NCBI GenBank assembly: GCA_910583995.1
Contig: CAJTYW010000002.1
Location: forward strand, 62,001 to 126,000
Direction of reading: 5' to 3'
Length of the DNA stretch: 64,000 bases
From: an uncultured Christensenella sp.
Lineage (GTDB): Bacteria > Bacillota > Clostridia > Christensenellales > UBA3700
The notes below the pieces were generated by a model that was given only the letters and a program-made list of their open reading frames with translations, ran no database searches and was not told the origin of the DNA. Positions within the stretch are counted from its first letter, which is position 1; every line of letters starts with the position of its first letter. Position numbers and translations under genes: made by a program. Shown here piece after piece: positions 25,215-34,537 of the stretch.

Positions 25215-25481
25215 ATGAATGATGTTGACAAAATATTATACAAACTCGGCTACTATGATTCCGACCCGCAAAAAAAAGCAGAGGTCGAGGGATACATCGC
25301 AGAGGCTGTTGAGTTTATGATAGAAGGTGGAGTCGCTGAACAAGACACGAACAACCAACGTGCTTTTGTTATAAAAAGCATTTGGGCAGACTGTCGCGAT
25401 AGAGGCGACGAAAACGCACTTGTAAAAAAAGACGGTATGATTGTATCTCTTATATCCTCATTGCGGAGGGGCAAAAAATGA
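25215..25481 (+). CDS. Head-tail connector, gp6-like
   Basis: An 88-residue helical protein; the ATG follows TGGAGGTATCGT. The WADCRDRGDENA segment is typical of small gp6-like adaptors that dock on the portal. Position right after the capsid gene supports this. The stop overlaps the next start. Confidence 0.8.
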   Translation: MNDVDKILYKLGYYDSDPQKKAEVEGYIAEAVEFMIEGGVAEQDTNNQRAFVIKSIWADCRDRGDENALVKKDGMIVSLISSLRRGKK

Positions 25482-25891
25482 GCGAGCAACAACGTCCAAA
25501 AAAACGTCGCACAATGATTAAGTTTGCAGTGCAAAACAGCACTTATATTGCGGGCAAAGGCAATGTAACAGATTGGAATTTTGTGACAGCCAATATTGGT
25601 ATAGATACTGACGACAAGCCAATTAAAACTGATTGTTTTTACTGCGAGTGGCTTAACTCTTACGGTGCAGTTGCTATACAACAGCAAGCAGACGGCATTT
25701 CGCAAACAGCACGAATACGAATGACGTTTGTGCAAGCAGTATATAACGCTTTGCAAACAAATTCTGTAAAAATCTACAAAAATGGTATCGTAGACGACTT
25801 GCATTGCTACATGCTTGCGTCGTCCCCCGATAATTATGCGGAGCAAAACAAAATGTTAGAATTTAATGTCAAACATTACGAGGTAAAATAA
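25478..25891 (+). CDS. Head closure/head-tail joining protein
   Basis: A 137-residue beta-rich protein. Placement between the gp6-like adaptor and the gp10-like protein is that of the stopper (head closure) in siphophages. Sequence similarity is weak, so the role is mainly positional. It ends overlapping the next gene by one base. Confidence 0.6.
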   Translation: MSEQQRPKKRRTMIKFAVQNSTYIAGKGNVTDWNFVTANIGIDTDDKPIKTDCFYCEWLNSYGAVAIQQQADGISQTARIRMTFVQAVYNALQTNSVKIYKNGIVDDLHCYMLASSPDNYAEQNKMLEFNVKHYEVK

Positions 25892-26304
25892 TGACGCTAA
25901 AAGAAATTGCACAAAACATATTAGATAACACACTTTTGCAAAACGGTGTATTATCACATCATATACGACGTGTAAAAACCGACGCAATAAACGGACTTGA
26001 TGTCAAAATTAATGACAATGAGTATGTAGTTTATCGAATTGTATCAAGCAATGACGGAGCCTATGGCGACGGTAAAGCACATTGCAACCGTAGTTATATT
26101 GACATTAACTATTATTACAACTATGACAAAGACGACACTCGCTACGTAGATGTCGTCGCTCGCGTTGAAAGTATTATCAATGCGTTTATTAGCGACAAAC
26201 ATTTTAGGTTAAAAAACGCAGAAAGCGATATTGCTGATATTAACAACCCATATCGTGGCATTAATATCGAGTTTTTATATTTGGAGGCAATCAAACGTGG
26301 GTGA
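25891..26304 (+). CDS. Tail completion/minor tail protein
   Basis: A 137-residue protein of the size and place of tail-terminator/completion proteins; contains a Tyr-rich IDINYYYNYD strand. It overlaps the next gene by 8 bp. The order relative to the gp10-like protein is unusual for HK97 but seen in Bacillota phages. Function is inferred from position. Confidence 0.55.
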   Translation: MTLKEIAQNILDNTLLQNGVLSHHIRRVKTDAINGLDVKINDNEYVVYRIVSSNDGAYGDGKAHCNRSYIDINYYYNYDKDDTRYVDVVARVESIINAFISDKHFRLKNAESDIADINNPYRGINIEFLYLEAIKRG

Positions 26305-26725
26305 CATTAACGGACAAAAATATAATATCGACGAGTTACCCGACGCACTATTAGAAATTTTCAACGATTTTGCACACTCTTCGTTTGAGGTTAGACAAAC
26401 CGCTGTACAAGCGGGTGCAGAGGTATTCAAGTCTGCAATAGAATCTGTTACCCCAAAAGATACTGGCAAAATGGCTGAATCTTGGACTATTCAAACAAAA
26501 TACAAAAATGTTAGATATGTGGGTAATACGCGTATCGCAAACGGCAAGGTTTATCGTAAAAAGAAAGGTGGCAATAAAAGTGAGGCTCGGAGTGATGTGC
26601 CATTAACAAACGTATTAGAATACGGCGAAAATTCAAAGCACTATGGCTTTATACGCCGAACTTTTGACGCAATCGAGCCACAGATTTTTGCAACAATAAA
26701 AAAAACTATCGAAAACGGAGGATAG
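26297..26725 (+). CDS. HK97 gp10-like neck/tail protein
   Basis: A 142-residue protein starting with GTG at 26297 (GGAGG nine bases upstream). TPKDTGKMAESW and the closing VLEYGENSKHYGFIRRTF segment are the HK97 gp10 pattern, a head-tail joining/tail completion component. A longer in-frame opening upstream lacks a site and lies inside the previous gene. Confidence 0.8.
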   Translation: MGDINGQKYNIDELPDALLEIFNDFAHSSFEVRQTAVQAGAEVFKSAIESVTPKDTGKMAESWTIQTKYKNVRYVGNTRIANGKVYRKKKGGNKSEARSDVPLTNVLEYGENSKHYGFIRRTFDAIEPQIFATIKKTIENGG

Positions 26726-26732
26726 AAAAAGT

Positions 26733-27419
26733 ATGAATAAAAACAATGAAAGAAAAAAAACACTTGTACGTTTTAATGTGCAAAATGTACATTGGGCGAT
26801 TCAAAACGAAGGTGGATATAGTTCGCCAAAACCGTATGGAACTGCAACCAAAATCGCTCTTGAACCCGACAGTAGCATTAAAAAGATTTTTGGCGACGGT
26901 AAACGTATCGCGTCCATTGTTAACGATAAAGGCAAAACAAGTACTTTATCAACAAATAATATTAACGACAATTTTGAAATCGATATGGGACGTAAAATGC
27001 TCATAAAAAATGGTATCGCGAGTATAAAGCAGCAAAAATTGCCCATTTTTGCACTTTATTTTGAAACTTGCGGACTAAATGACGATAATAGTATGCCACT
27101 TGCTAAAACTTGGCTATTCGGTGTCACATCGCCAACAGCACCGTCCGAATCTTTCGACCAAAATACCGACGATATTAACGAGTCTACTTTTGACACAGCA
27201 CTTGAAATTGGAGGCGTAGAATTAAAAACAGCCGACGGCAAAAGTTATTTAGATTCAAAAACTGGGCAAACTGTTAGAGTTTGGCAACTAACCGCCACCC
27301 CCGACGACGCCGACTTTGAAAATTTTGGTGCACAAGTACCAACCCCAACAGTTGCGGGCATAACAGAAGAAACGGAGGATAAAGAAAATGTTGAAAACAA
27401 AACTGCCAGTGCAAATTAA
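26733..27419 (+). CDS. Major tail tube protein
   Basis: A 228-residue protein with the siphophage tube layout: a beta-rich start (VRFNVQNVHWAI), FEIDMGRKML and FGVTSPTAPSE mid-region, and a Pro/Thr/Glu-rich C-terminus. The tube subunit always precedes the tail chaperones, as here. GGAGGATAG precedes the ATG. The end overlaps the chaperone gene by 32 bp. Confidence 0.8.
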   Translation: MNKNNERKKTLVRFNVQNVHWAIQNEGGYSSPKPYGTATKIALEPDSSIKKIFGDGKRIASIVNDKGKTSTLSTNNINDNFEIDMGRKMLIKNGIASIKQQKLPIFALYFETCGLNDDNSMPLAKTWLFGVTSPTAPSESFDQNTDDINESTFDTALEIGGVELKTADGKSYLDSKTGQTVRVWQLTATPDDADFENFGAQVPTPTVAGITEETEDKENVENKTASAN

Positions 27420-27777
27420 AAGCGACAATGGTAATGGCGATATTGTTGTCAATGCTCGTGAAATCAATGTTGCGATAGATACATCTATTTTTGCAGAAGA
27501 ACGTTGGGAGGCGCATTTCCCTACGAACGCCGCACACGAAACATTGTTTGCATACATAGAACGTGTGCAAGAACAAAAACTTGTTGGCAAAGCACATATT
27601 TTATCTAATCTTAAAGCAATTTTTTGTTTTATTGAAAGTGAGGAAATTGCTGACTTTAAGTCCTTTTGCCAATTATTCGACCTTGCTGACGGCGAATATT
27701 TACAAAAACTCACAGATAAGGTTGCATACATATTTAATCTCGTGCTTAATAATAGCGCAGTAACATCAAAAAACTAG
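27388..27777 (+). CDS. Tail assembly chaperone, gpG-like (0 frame)
   Basis: A 129-residue acidic helical protein between the tube and tape-measure genes, the gpG position. It ends with TCA AAA AAC TAG: the canonical slippery heptamer A AAA AAC directly before the stop. Most ribosomes stop here; a minority would shift -1 and make the longer gpGT-type protein needed for tail assembly. CGGAGG lies upstream of the ATG. Confidence 0.8.
   Translation: MLKTKLPVQIKSDNGNGDIVVNAREINVAIDTSIFAEERWEAHFPTNAAHETLFAYIERVQEQKLVGKAHILSNLKAIFCFIESEEIADFKSFCQLFDLADGEYLQKLTDKVAYIFNLVLNNSAVTSKN
27768..27774 (+). promoter_or_regulatory. -1 ribosomal frameshift site AAAAAAC
   Basis: In frame as A AAA AAC, immediately followed by TAG (27775-27777). 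After a -1 slip the reading continues as CTA GTT GCG into the frame that is open to 28094. Confidence 0.8.
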
Positions 27778-28094
27778 TTGCGCACAGTCAAGAGTTGTTA
27801 CGATTATACGGAAAGATATGTCCGAATAAAAGTCAAAGTAAACGCTTGATTGTGCCAAGAGTTATAACAATACTGCAAAAATGCGTTGAGTTAAAAATAC
27901 AAGACTGTATTATACAGAGATTACATTTTAACGATTTGTATGTGTTGATATTATCAATCGATATTGCAAATATAAAACAAGCGCTAGAGAAAAAAAGACA
28001 AACACGTGCAGCGAACTCAAACACAGAGGTTTGCGATATATCGGGTGTTGACGCAGTGAAATTTTTACAAGGGGGTGGCGGTTTTGGCGGATAA
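27775..28094 (+). CDS. gpT-like chaperone extension, read by -1 frameshift
   Basis: In the -1 frame there are about 106 codons from the slip site to TAA at 28092-28094. There is no credible start of its own (no Shine-Dalgarno site at 27795), which fits synthesis only as a fusion with the gpG-like protein, giving about 235 residues in total. It is helical and basic in contrast to the acidic first part, ending in a Gly-rich tail (GGGGFGG). The end overlaps the tape-measure start. Confidence 0.75.
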
Positions 28095-30243
28095 TATACG
28101 TGGCTTAAAAGTTGAAATAGCGGCAGACGCAACAAAATTTAATGCAGAAATGAAAAAAGTGCGTTCGGAGGCAAAATCTGCAAAAACCGACCTAAACACC
28201 TTGCAAAAAAGTTTGCAACTTGAATACAACGACAAAAAATTTACTCAAGCACAAAAAGTTGCACAAACTGCGATTGATAAAACAGCAGAATCGGCAAACA
28301 ATCTGCGTTCAAGACTCCAATATCTTGAGCAGAACGGCAATGTGGATACTGCTGAATATAAAAAATTGCAAACAGAACTTAATAAAACTGAATTGCAAGC
28401 ACAGCAATTACAGTTGCAACTCGAACAAATTAACAAGATTAAACTTAGCCATATTGCGAATCAATTTACCAACACGGGCAATGGAATACAATCTGTAGGC
28501 AAAAAACTAGCACCGTTTTCGGCGTTAGCAGCGGGAACTGTTACCACACTGGGAGCAATAGGCGTTAAAGCAGCAAGCACGGGTGCAGAGTTGGACGACT
28601 TGGCTTTACGTCTTGGCATATCCGCTGAAAAAGTACAAGAGTATCAATACGTTACCGCACAAGCGGGCGTTGAATGGAATGTTTTTGAAAAAGCGTTGAT
28701 TAAAGCACGTGCAGCATTTTTAGATTTATCAACTGGCACAATTAACAATGCGTCTAAAGCATTAAAATCTCTTGGTATAAATATTCAAAATTTTTCAAAC
28801 AAAGAAGAAATGTTTGACGGAATTTTAGACGCGTTATCGGGTATGCAAGATAAAACCTTGCAAGCGGCGTACGCAAATGAAATATTCGGTGACAAAATAG
28901 CAAATCAAATGTTGCCATATCTTAACACGGGAGCAGACGCTATAAATCAATTCAAAACAGAGTTTTCTCAAATCGGTGCGTTATCAAATGAACAAGTTGC
29001 AGCGCTTGCGGGTCTTGACGATGTATTATTTTTACTTAAAGAATCGTTTAAAAACGCTACAGTACAAATCGGTGCGTCTTTCGCACCGCTTATTAAAACA
29101 CTTGCTGATAACATACAGAATAATTTTATACCTAGATTACAAAAATTAGCAAATTGGTTTAACAGTTTGTCGTTGCAACAACAAGAATTTGCACTAAAAG
29201 CCTTGTTGGTCGTTGCTGCCCTTGCACCTTTAACAATAGGAGTTGGCAAATTAGTAACAACTATAGGTAGTGTTATCAATATTTTACCACGTTTAGGCTC
29301 TGCTTTAACATCGCTTGAGGCACACCCAATTATAGCAATAATCGGTTTAGTGGCAATGATTTTGTTACTACTATACAATCACTGTGAGGCTTTTCGCGAA
29401 TCAATTAATCGTCTAGTTGGAACAATAAGCACAGCCTTACAGCCCGCTATGGACGCATTAATGCAAATTTTGGACTTGGTAATGGCTGTTTTACAGCCTA
29501 TAATCAACCTTATTGGCGGTGTGCTTGCTGTTGCAATTAATATGATTACAACTGCGCTACAACCAGTAATTGAAATAATACAAACAATTTTTGAAATAAT
29601 TTCGCCATTGTTGGATATGCTTACGACTGCAATAGATATGATATTGACACCAATAAATACTGCGATTCAAGCATTGTTTACTATTTTACAGCCGTTATTG
29701 TCGGCAGCATTAATTCCGTTAAAAATTGTGCTTAATGCTCTAAAAGTTCCATTGCAAATGTTAGGCTCATTACTTGGGTGGCTTGCTCCTTTATTTCAAG
29801 TATTTGGCGGTGTTGTAACAAAAATTTTTAGTGCAGTTGTTAAGATTATTAATATCGTAGTTGGAGTGGTTGAAGACGCAGTCAACTTTGTGATTGGAAT
29901 CATAAACAAACTTATTGACGGCGTGAATGCAGCACTCGGTTGGTTAGGTGTAAACATCAATCGTATTTCCGATGTAAAACTACGTATCGATACGAGCGAT
30001 ATTAAAGATATGGACGATGTAAATGCAATAATTGATTCAACTCCACCCGCACAGCCAAATAACCCCGACGACACGTACGACAAAATTGGTGCGGGTGGAA
30101 CAAGTGGCGATATTTATAATAATGATTACAGCACAAATAACACAACGCAAAATGTGACAGTTACAATTCAAAATTATGCAACAGAAGTTGACACAGACTC
30201 TCTGGTTAAAGAGATAAATATAAAATTAGCGGAGGCAATGTGA
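28084..30243 (+). CDS. Tail tape-measure protein
   Basis: A 719-residue protein that sets tail length and passes into the host membrane on infection. TTG at 28084 is preferred over GTG 28075, because AAGGGGG lies at proper distance and ADNIRGLKVEIAADATKFN is the family's usual beginning. A coiled-coil N-terminal region (to about 125), an Ala/Gly-rich region, hydrophobic helices near residues 375-395 and 415-440, and repeated amphipathic Ile/Leu helices up to about 600 follow. It lacks a visible peptidase or lysozyme domain. Length is short for the family, predicting a tail of about 0.1 micrometre. Confidence 0.88.
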   Translation: MADNIRGLKVEIAADATKFNAEMKKVRSEAKSAKTDLNTLQKSLQLEYNDKKFTQAQKVAQTAIDKTAESANNLRSRLQYLEQNGNVDTAEYKKLQTELNKTELQAQQLQLQLEQINKIKLSHIANQFTNTGNGIQSVGKKLAPFSALAAGTVTTLGAIGVKAASTGAELDDLALRLGISAEKVQEYQYVTAQAGVEWNVFEKALIKARAAFLDLSTGTINNASKALKSLGINIQNFSNKEEMFDGILDALSGMQDKTLQAAYANEIFGDKIANQMLPYLNTGADAINQFKTEFSQIGALSNEQVAALAGLDDVLFLLKESFKNATVQIGASFAPLIKTLADNIQNNFIPRLQKLANWFNSLSLQQQEFALKALLVVAALAPLTIGVGKLVTTIGSVINILPRLGSALTSLEAHPIIAIIGLVAMILLLLYNHCEAFRESINRLVGTISTALQPAMDALMQILDLVMAVLQPIINLIGGVLAVAINMITTALQPVIEIIQTIFEIISPLLDMLTTAIDMILTPINTAIQALFTILQPLLSAALIPLKIVLNALKVPLQMLGSLLGWLAPLFQVFGGVVTKIFSAVVKIINIVVGVVEDAVNFVIGIINKLIDGVNAALGWLGVNINRISDVKLRIDTSDIKDMDDVNAIIDSTPPAQPNNPDDTYDKIGAGGTSGDIYNNDYSTNNTTQNVTVTIQNYATEVDTDSLVKEINIKLAEAM

Positions 30244-30245
30244 TT

Positions 30246-31097
30246 ATGAGAAAATTTATTTTACACACATACAGTAAAACAAAATCTTTTGATTTAAACA
30301 GCATTGCCTCTCTTGCCGCAGAACCCACGGGACTTGGCAACTCGTTTAATGTTGCATACAAGGATAGCGAACAAGGCAAACATCTTGTGAATGTTACACC
30401 AAACTTTGAACCAATAACATTAAAAATTTACTTTAACGCAGACGGCACAAATGGTTATGCAAATTATAAAGGACTTATGCTATTTTTGGCAGAGTGTGGC
30501 ACGGGCGTATTTTTGTTTGAGTATCAAGACGGCGTGACAGACAAGTATTGCGATGTAGTTTTAAAATCTGCAACAAAAACCGAAATTACCGAGGAAAGTA
30601 TTTTTTGTGAAACATTTACCTTTGAAAGGCAATCACATTGGTATGAACGCATTGAGGACTCTTTTACCCTACGCAACACAACAGCGGACACAACACGTTT
30701 TCCTCTTGGTTTTCCCTTCGGCTTTTATGGCAAATTATTTAAGAAAAAACACTTTATATCTAACCCGTTTTATAAGGCAGCCCCAATAACAATAACAATT
30801 GAGGGGCAAATACGCGAGAATATCCGCATTTTTATAGCCACTCTTGACGATAAGATTGTTGCGGAAATCAAATTTACGACAAACAACCCCGAAGGTCGCA
30901 CTATAATAATCGACCCAAACACAAAAAAAATCAATGTTGTTGAAAACGGTATAATATCAAATGGTTATGGTTTGACAGACAAAACGCAGCAATCTTTTTT
31001 GTATCTGCCGCAAGGCGAATACTACATTAGTTCAGATATGGACGAATACGACGCGGGGCAAATTAAATTTGCAATCAAACGTTATTTGTACGATTAA
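30246..31097 (+). CDS. Distal tail protein (Dit)
   Basis: A 283-residue Sipho_tail-type protein at the tail tip; the ATG at 30246 follows CGGAGG. The N-terminal half has the belt domain pattern (beta strands; DGVTDKYCDVVLKS, ETFTFERQSHWYE). It follows the tape measure and precedes Tal, the standard order. It anchors the baseplate or fibre proteins. Confidence 0.8.
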   Translation: MRKFILHTYSKTKSFDLNSIASLAAEPTGLGNSFNVAYKDSEQGKHLVNVTPNFEPITLKIYFNADGTNGYANYKGLMLFLAECGTGVFLFEYQDGVTDKYCDVVLKSATKTEITEESIFCETFTFERQSHWYERIEDSFTLRNTTADTTRFPLGFPFGFYGKLFKKKHFISNPFYKAAPITITIEGQIRENIRIFIATLDDKIVAEIKFTTNNPEGRTIIIDPNTKKINVVENGIISNGYGLTDKTQQSFLYLPQGEYYISSDMDEYDAGQIKFAIKRYLYD

Positions 31098-31108
31098 CGG
31101 AGGCTGTG

Positions 31109-32287
31109 ATGTATATTGCAATTTACGACGAAAATAAAAATCATATATCGAACATAGACTATGCGTCATACGACTTGACACAACGTGTATACGACCTTGA
31201 TACTTTTACCGCTGTGGGCGTTTGTGCAGACGATACTAACGACGCCGCACTTGCGATACTAAACGACGATTATGGCAATTGCAACTATGCTTGCCTTGTT
31301 GATAGTATAAAGGCAGAAGGCAGAAAAAGAACTGTCAAAGGTCTTGATTTTAAAACTCTTTGGGATACAGAGATACTACTCGATTTTACAGCAGACAATA
31401 GTTTTGACGGCAAATTATCCGCTTTATTTAATCGAGTAAAACAAGCGGTTTTTGCAACAAGCGACGCAATGGTAAATAAAATACCCGTCGATGTAATTAT
31501 ACCGACCGATAACACGGACACGACAGATGTATACGGCTCATATCAAGGTCAATATATAATTACAAATGCTTACAAGTTTTTGAAATGTTATTTAAAATAC
31601 TACGAGTATAACATTGAATCAACTTACGATGTATCTATTGGAAAAATTTTGTTTTGTTTTGTAAAAAACACGGACATTATAGATGTTGGGTTGAATGATT
31701 TTATATACGAGTTGACAACAACATCGTCAGCGACAAATAAAACAGTTGCAACAATCAAATATGATACATCAACACCCGCTGTTGACGCGGAAGGCAATAT
31801 TATTTTTACCGATGTGCAAAAGATTGATAGTAATGGTAACCCCGTTTTTAACGAGGACGGCACACCCGCATACGAACCAAAACATCAAGCACGACCGTCC
31901 ACATTGGCGACGATACATTATTATCGAACACGCAACAATGAAATCATACAAGCCGACGCTACGGGTACAATTGACGGACGTATATATCCAGTAAAATCAA
32001 AACTATACGAAAAGGAATATTTGTCGGACGCACAATTTGACGCCGTTTATGAACTTGCGAATAGTCGATATGTTGACAATATTATTATAGACAACAATGT
32101 GACGATTGACCCGATAGACTTTGGAATATATTCACTTTACACAAAGGTGCGATTATATTACGAGGGGCGGCTTTACAAGATATTGCCAATAAGTGAGAAA
32201 ATAACGTCACTTAACGCAAGTGGCAAAAATGTAAAAATCAAACTCGGTTTTAAAAAAATCTTATTAACCGAGATAATAAAAAAATAG
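31109..32287 (+). CDS. Tail-associated protein (Tal/Gp37-like)
   Basis: A 392-residue protein resembling the siphovirus ReqiPepy6 Gp37-like family (N-terminal GRKRTVKGLDFKTLWDTEIL region). It forms the tail tip with Dit. No protease or glycosidase motif is evident. CGGAGG lies 5 bases before the ATG at 31109. Confidence 0.75.
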   Translation: MYIAIYDENKNHISNIDYASYDLTQRVYDLDTFTAVGVCADDTNDAALAILNDDYGNCNYACLVDSIKAEGRKRTVKGLDFKTLWDTEILLDFTADNSFDGKLSALFNRVKQAVFATSDAMVNKIPVDVIIPTDNTDTTDVYGSYQGQYIITNAYKFLKCYLKYYEYNIESTYDVSIGKILFCFVKNTDIIDVGLNDFIYELTTTSSATNKTVATIKYDTSTPAVDAEGNIIFTDVQKIDSNGNPVFNEDGTPAYEPKHQARPSTLATIHYYRTRNNEIIQADATGTIDGRIYPVKSKLYEKEYLSDAQFDAVYELANSRYVDNIIIDNNVTIDPIDFGIYSLYTKVRLYYEGRLYKILPISEKITSLNASGKNVKIKLGFKKILLTEIIKK

Positions 32288-32298
32288 GAGGCAAAACA

Positions 32299-33210
32299 TT
32301 GATTAAACCCGTTACATATCAAGGCGTATACAATTTTAATTCAAATTTGTACGCTTTGGAAATCAAAAGTAGATTTATCGACCAAAACAACGCAAATGGT
32401 TATTATACTAACTACGGTGCTGAACTTGAGGCGAAAGTGGTTGGAAATCAAATACAAATTGGAACTGGCGCATTTGTAGTACAAGGACGCATGAACGAAA
32501 TTGTATCTACCGAAACAGTTACGGTGCAGATAACAGACAACACAGTTGGTTATGTTGTAGCACGAATCGAAACATACCACCCCGCAGACGAAAACAACTG
32601 TACGCTAAAAACATATATTGGCTCAGCATTAAACAATATTCCATTGCAACAAGACGATGTATATGCTGCCGAGGCAGAAAATGAAAACAGAGTGTATGAA
32701 TTGCCAATATATTCATTTGAAATAAAAAACGGCACAATTACAAATTTAACGCGACTTATACGTGCAGTTGACGATTATTCTCGAGTACAATTGCAAATCG
32801 ACGAGTTGAGGAAAACAACCAACGACGCACTTGAAAAGGCTACATCGGCAAAAGCAGAGGCACTAGAAATCGCAAACTCGGCAAGTGCAAAGTCCGACAA
32901 CGCAATATCTGTTGCTAGCAATGCAAAAAATATTGCGCTCGAATCGGAAACAAAAGCAGCCAACGCCGTTGCTGTATCTAATAATGCAGTTGCAACTGCG
33001 GATAATGCGAAATTAATTGCGGAAAACACTGTTGATGTTGTGAATCAACAACACGAACAAATGACGGAAGAAATTAATGCTCTTGCAGAACAAATTGCAG
33101 ACAAACAAGGAACAACCGTTGTAAAAAATGGCGAATCACTTACAATATTTAACGCAGACGGATTGATTGATATAAGCGACGAAATAAGTATAAACGGTGG
33201 TAACGCATAG
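32299..33210 (+). CDS. Baseplate/tail-fibre connector with coiled-coil stalk
   Basis: A 303-residue protein starting with TTG behind AGGAGGC. Residues 1-160 are beta-rich as in baseplate upper proteins. About 165-265 form a long Ala-rich heptad stalk (repeated KAxALExANSASAK-type units), and a short beta end follows. It probably links the tail tip to the receptor-binding protein encoded next. Confidence 0.65.
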   Translation: MIKPVTYQGVYNFNSNLYALEIKSRFIDQNNANGYYTNYGAELEAKVVGNQIQIGTGAFVVQGRMNEIVSTETVTVQITDNTVGYVVARIETYHPADENNCTLKTYIGSALNNIPLQQDDVYAAEAENENRVYELPIYSFEIKNGTITNLTRLIRAVDDYSRVQLQIDELRKTTNDALEKATSAKAEALEIANSASAKSDNAISVASNAKNIALESETKAANAVAVSNNAVATADNAKLIAENTVDVVNQQHEQMTEEINALAEQIADKQGTTVVKNGESLTIFNADGLIDISDEISINGGNA

Positions 33211-33218
33211 GAGGAATT

Positions 33219-34106
33219 ATGGTAAAAAGAAACATTGTAGGCAAAATACAAATGCGCAATGACACAGCAGATACGTGGGAAAGAAAAAACCCAGTACTTG
33301 ATGTTGGCGAGATAGGTTACGACATCACAAATAAACGAACAAAAATCGGCGACGGTAACACTCCGTGGAATGATTTGTTTTGGTTTTCAACAGAAACGAC
33401 TCCAAATTTTGCCACAAACACGTGGAGCGTTATAGAAGAATATTCTAAGAAAGGCACAGCAGATAAAGTTTATAGCATTGGCGACGAGAAAACTATTGAA
33501 CTGACTACTGGCGAACAAGTTACACTTGTAATTCTTGGCTTTAATCACGACTACAAAGCCACAGGGGGCACAGCGGGTATTACTATTGGAATGAAAGGCT
33601 TATTAAATGATAAATATAAGTGGTTGACTGTAGACGATAATTCTTGTAGTTGGAAAGATAGTTACATACGTACAAATACAATGAAAAAATTATTTTCGTT
33701 GCTGCCAAATGACCTACAAGAAGTTATAAAAGCAGTGTTAAAAAAAACAAATATTCATAACGATTCTATTGAAATTGTTACAACAGAGGATAAATTGTGG
33801 TTATTATCAATTGCGGAAATTTATTCTCATAAAGCAATAGAAAACTCTCTTTGGAATGAAATAAGAGAAAACTGTAAAATATATAATGACGAAGGAGAAC
33901 AGTACGAATATTGGAAAAATAAAATTCACGACCAAGACCCTCATAATGGGAGCATTGAACTTGAAAAATCAAATATAGACTGGTGGACTCGTACGCCGTT
34001 TGCGACAATCACATCTAATGGTATTTGGTATGTCAATCACGTGGGAATGATTAACTCTTCTTATAAAATACCTTATTACGGAGTATCTTTCTGTTTTTGT
34101 ATTTAA
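33219..34106 (+). CDS. Receptor-binding tail fibre with DUF6273 tip
   Basis: A 295-residue protein. Residues 1-55 match the MTD/hyaluronidase-type N-terminal module (QMRNDTADTW ... GEIGYDITNKRTKIGDG), which attaches to the fibre. From about 75 it has a DUF6273/C-type-lectin-like domain sharing TGEQVTLVILGFNHD, LLPNDLQ, QYEYWKNKI and a C-terminal DWWTRTP ... VSFCFCI with the protein at 14920-15690. This fold is a known scaffold for diversified receptor binding, although no reverse transcriptase lies in the unit. It is the likely host-range determinant. GGAGGAATT precedes the ATG. Confidence 0.8.
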   Translation: MVKRNIVGKIQMRNDTADTWERKNPVLDVGEIGYDITNKRTKIGDGNTPWNDLFWFSTETTPNFATNTWSVIEEYSKKGTADKVYSIGDEKTIELTTGEQVTLVILGFNHDYKATGGTAGITIGMKGLLNDKYKWLTVDDNSCSWKDSYIRTNTMKKLFSLLPNDLQEVIKAVLKKTNIHNDSIEIVTTEDKLWLLSIAEIYSHKAIENSLWNEIRENCKIYNDEGEQYEYWKNKIHDQDPHNGSIELEKSNIDWWTRTPFATITSNGIWYVNHVGMINSSYKIPYYGVSFCFCI

Positions 34107-34164
34107 TATTCAATCATAAAAACATACCAATGCGAGTGTAAAATAAACAAACATGGAGGTAAAT

Positions 34165-34488
34165 ATGATTTACAATTTAAAACCAACCCCTACAAAACAC
34201 GCAAGCGACATCGTTATCGCAACTGCACTTAATGGCGTAATTTATAGCGAAAACTCACGCTTGCATATCAAAACAAATATGCGACATCTTGTCTATAAAT
34301 TTGACGGCACACCTAAAGGTTGGTATGCTAGGAATTTAAAAACAAGCGATGATATTTATCTTGGAGATGTATCGCCAACAATAGAACTTGAAAATTTACA
34401 AATCAAAAACACTATTGTATGGAACTCATTATATCAAGCAGAGCAACAAGAGAATGACGAAATACGACAAAGGGACAAAAACAATTAG
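34165..34488 (+). CDS. Small protein after the tail fibre
   Basis: A 107-residue protein; the ATG at 34165 follows ATGGAGG. The N-terminal two thirds are beta-rich and the end is charged. It may be a fibre chaperone or minor virion protein by position. No family is recognised. Confidence 0.55.
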   Translation: MIYNLKPTPTKHASDIVIATALNGVIYSENSRLHIKTNMRHLVYKFDGTPKGWYARNLKTSDDIYLGDVSPTIELENLQIKNTIVWNSLYQAEQQENDEIRQRDKNN

Positions 34489-34537
34489 CGCATAAAAACA
34501 AAACGTAGCGAAAGCAATCTTTTTATGGAGGTTAACT

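Noticed and set aside
14920..34106. Diversity-generating retroelement
   Set aside because: DUF6273 C-termini suggest it, but no reverse transcriptase, no template repeat, and the two domains differ at all base types rather than at adenines only.
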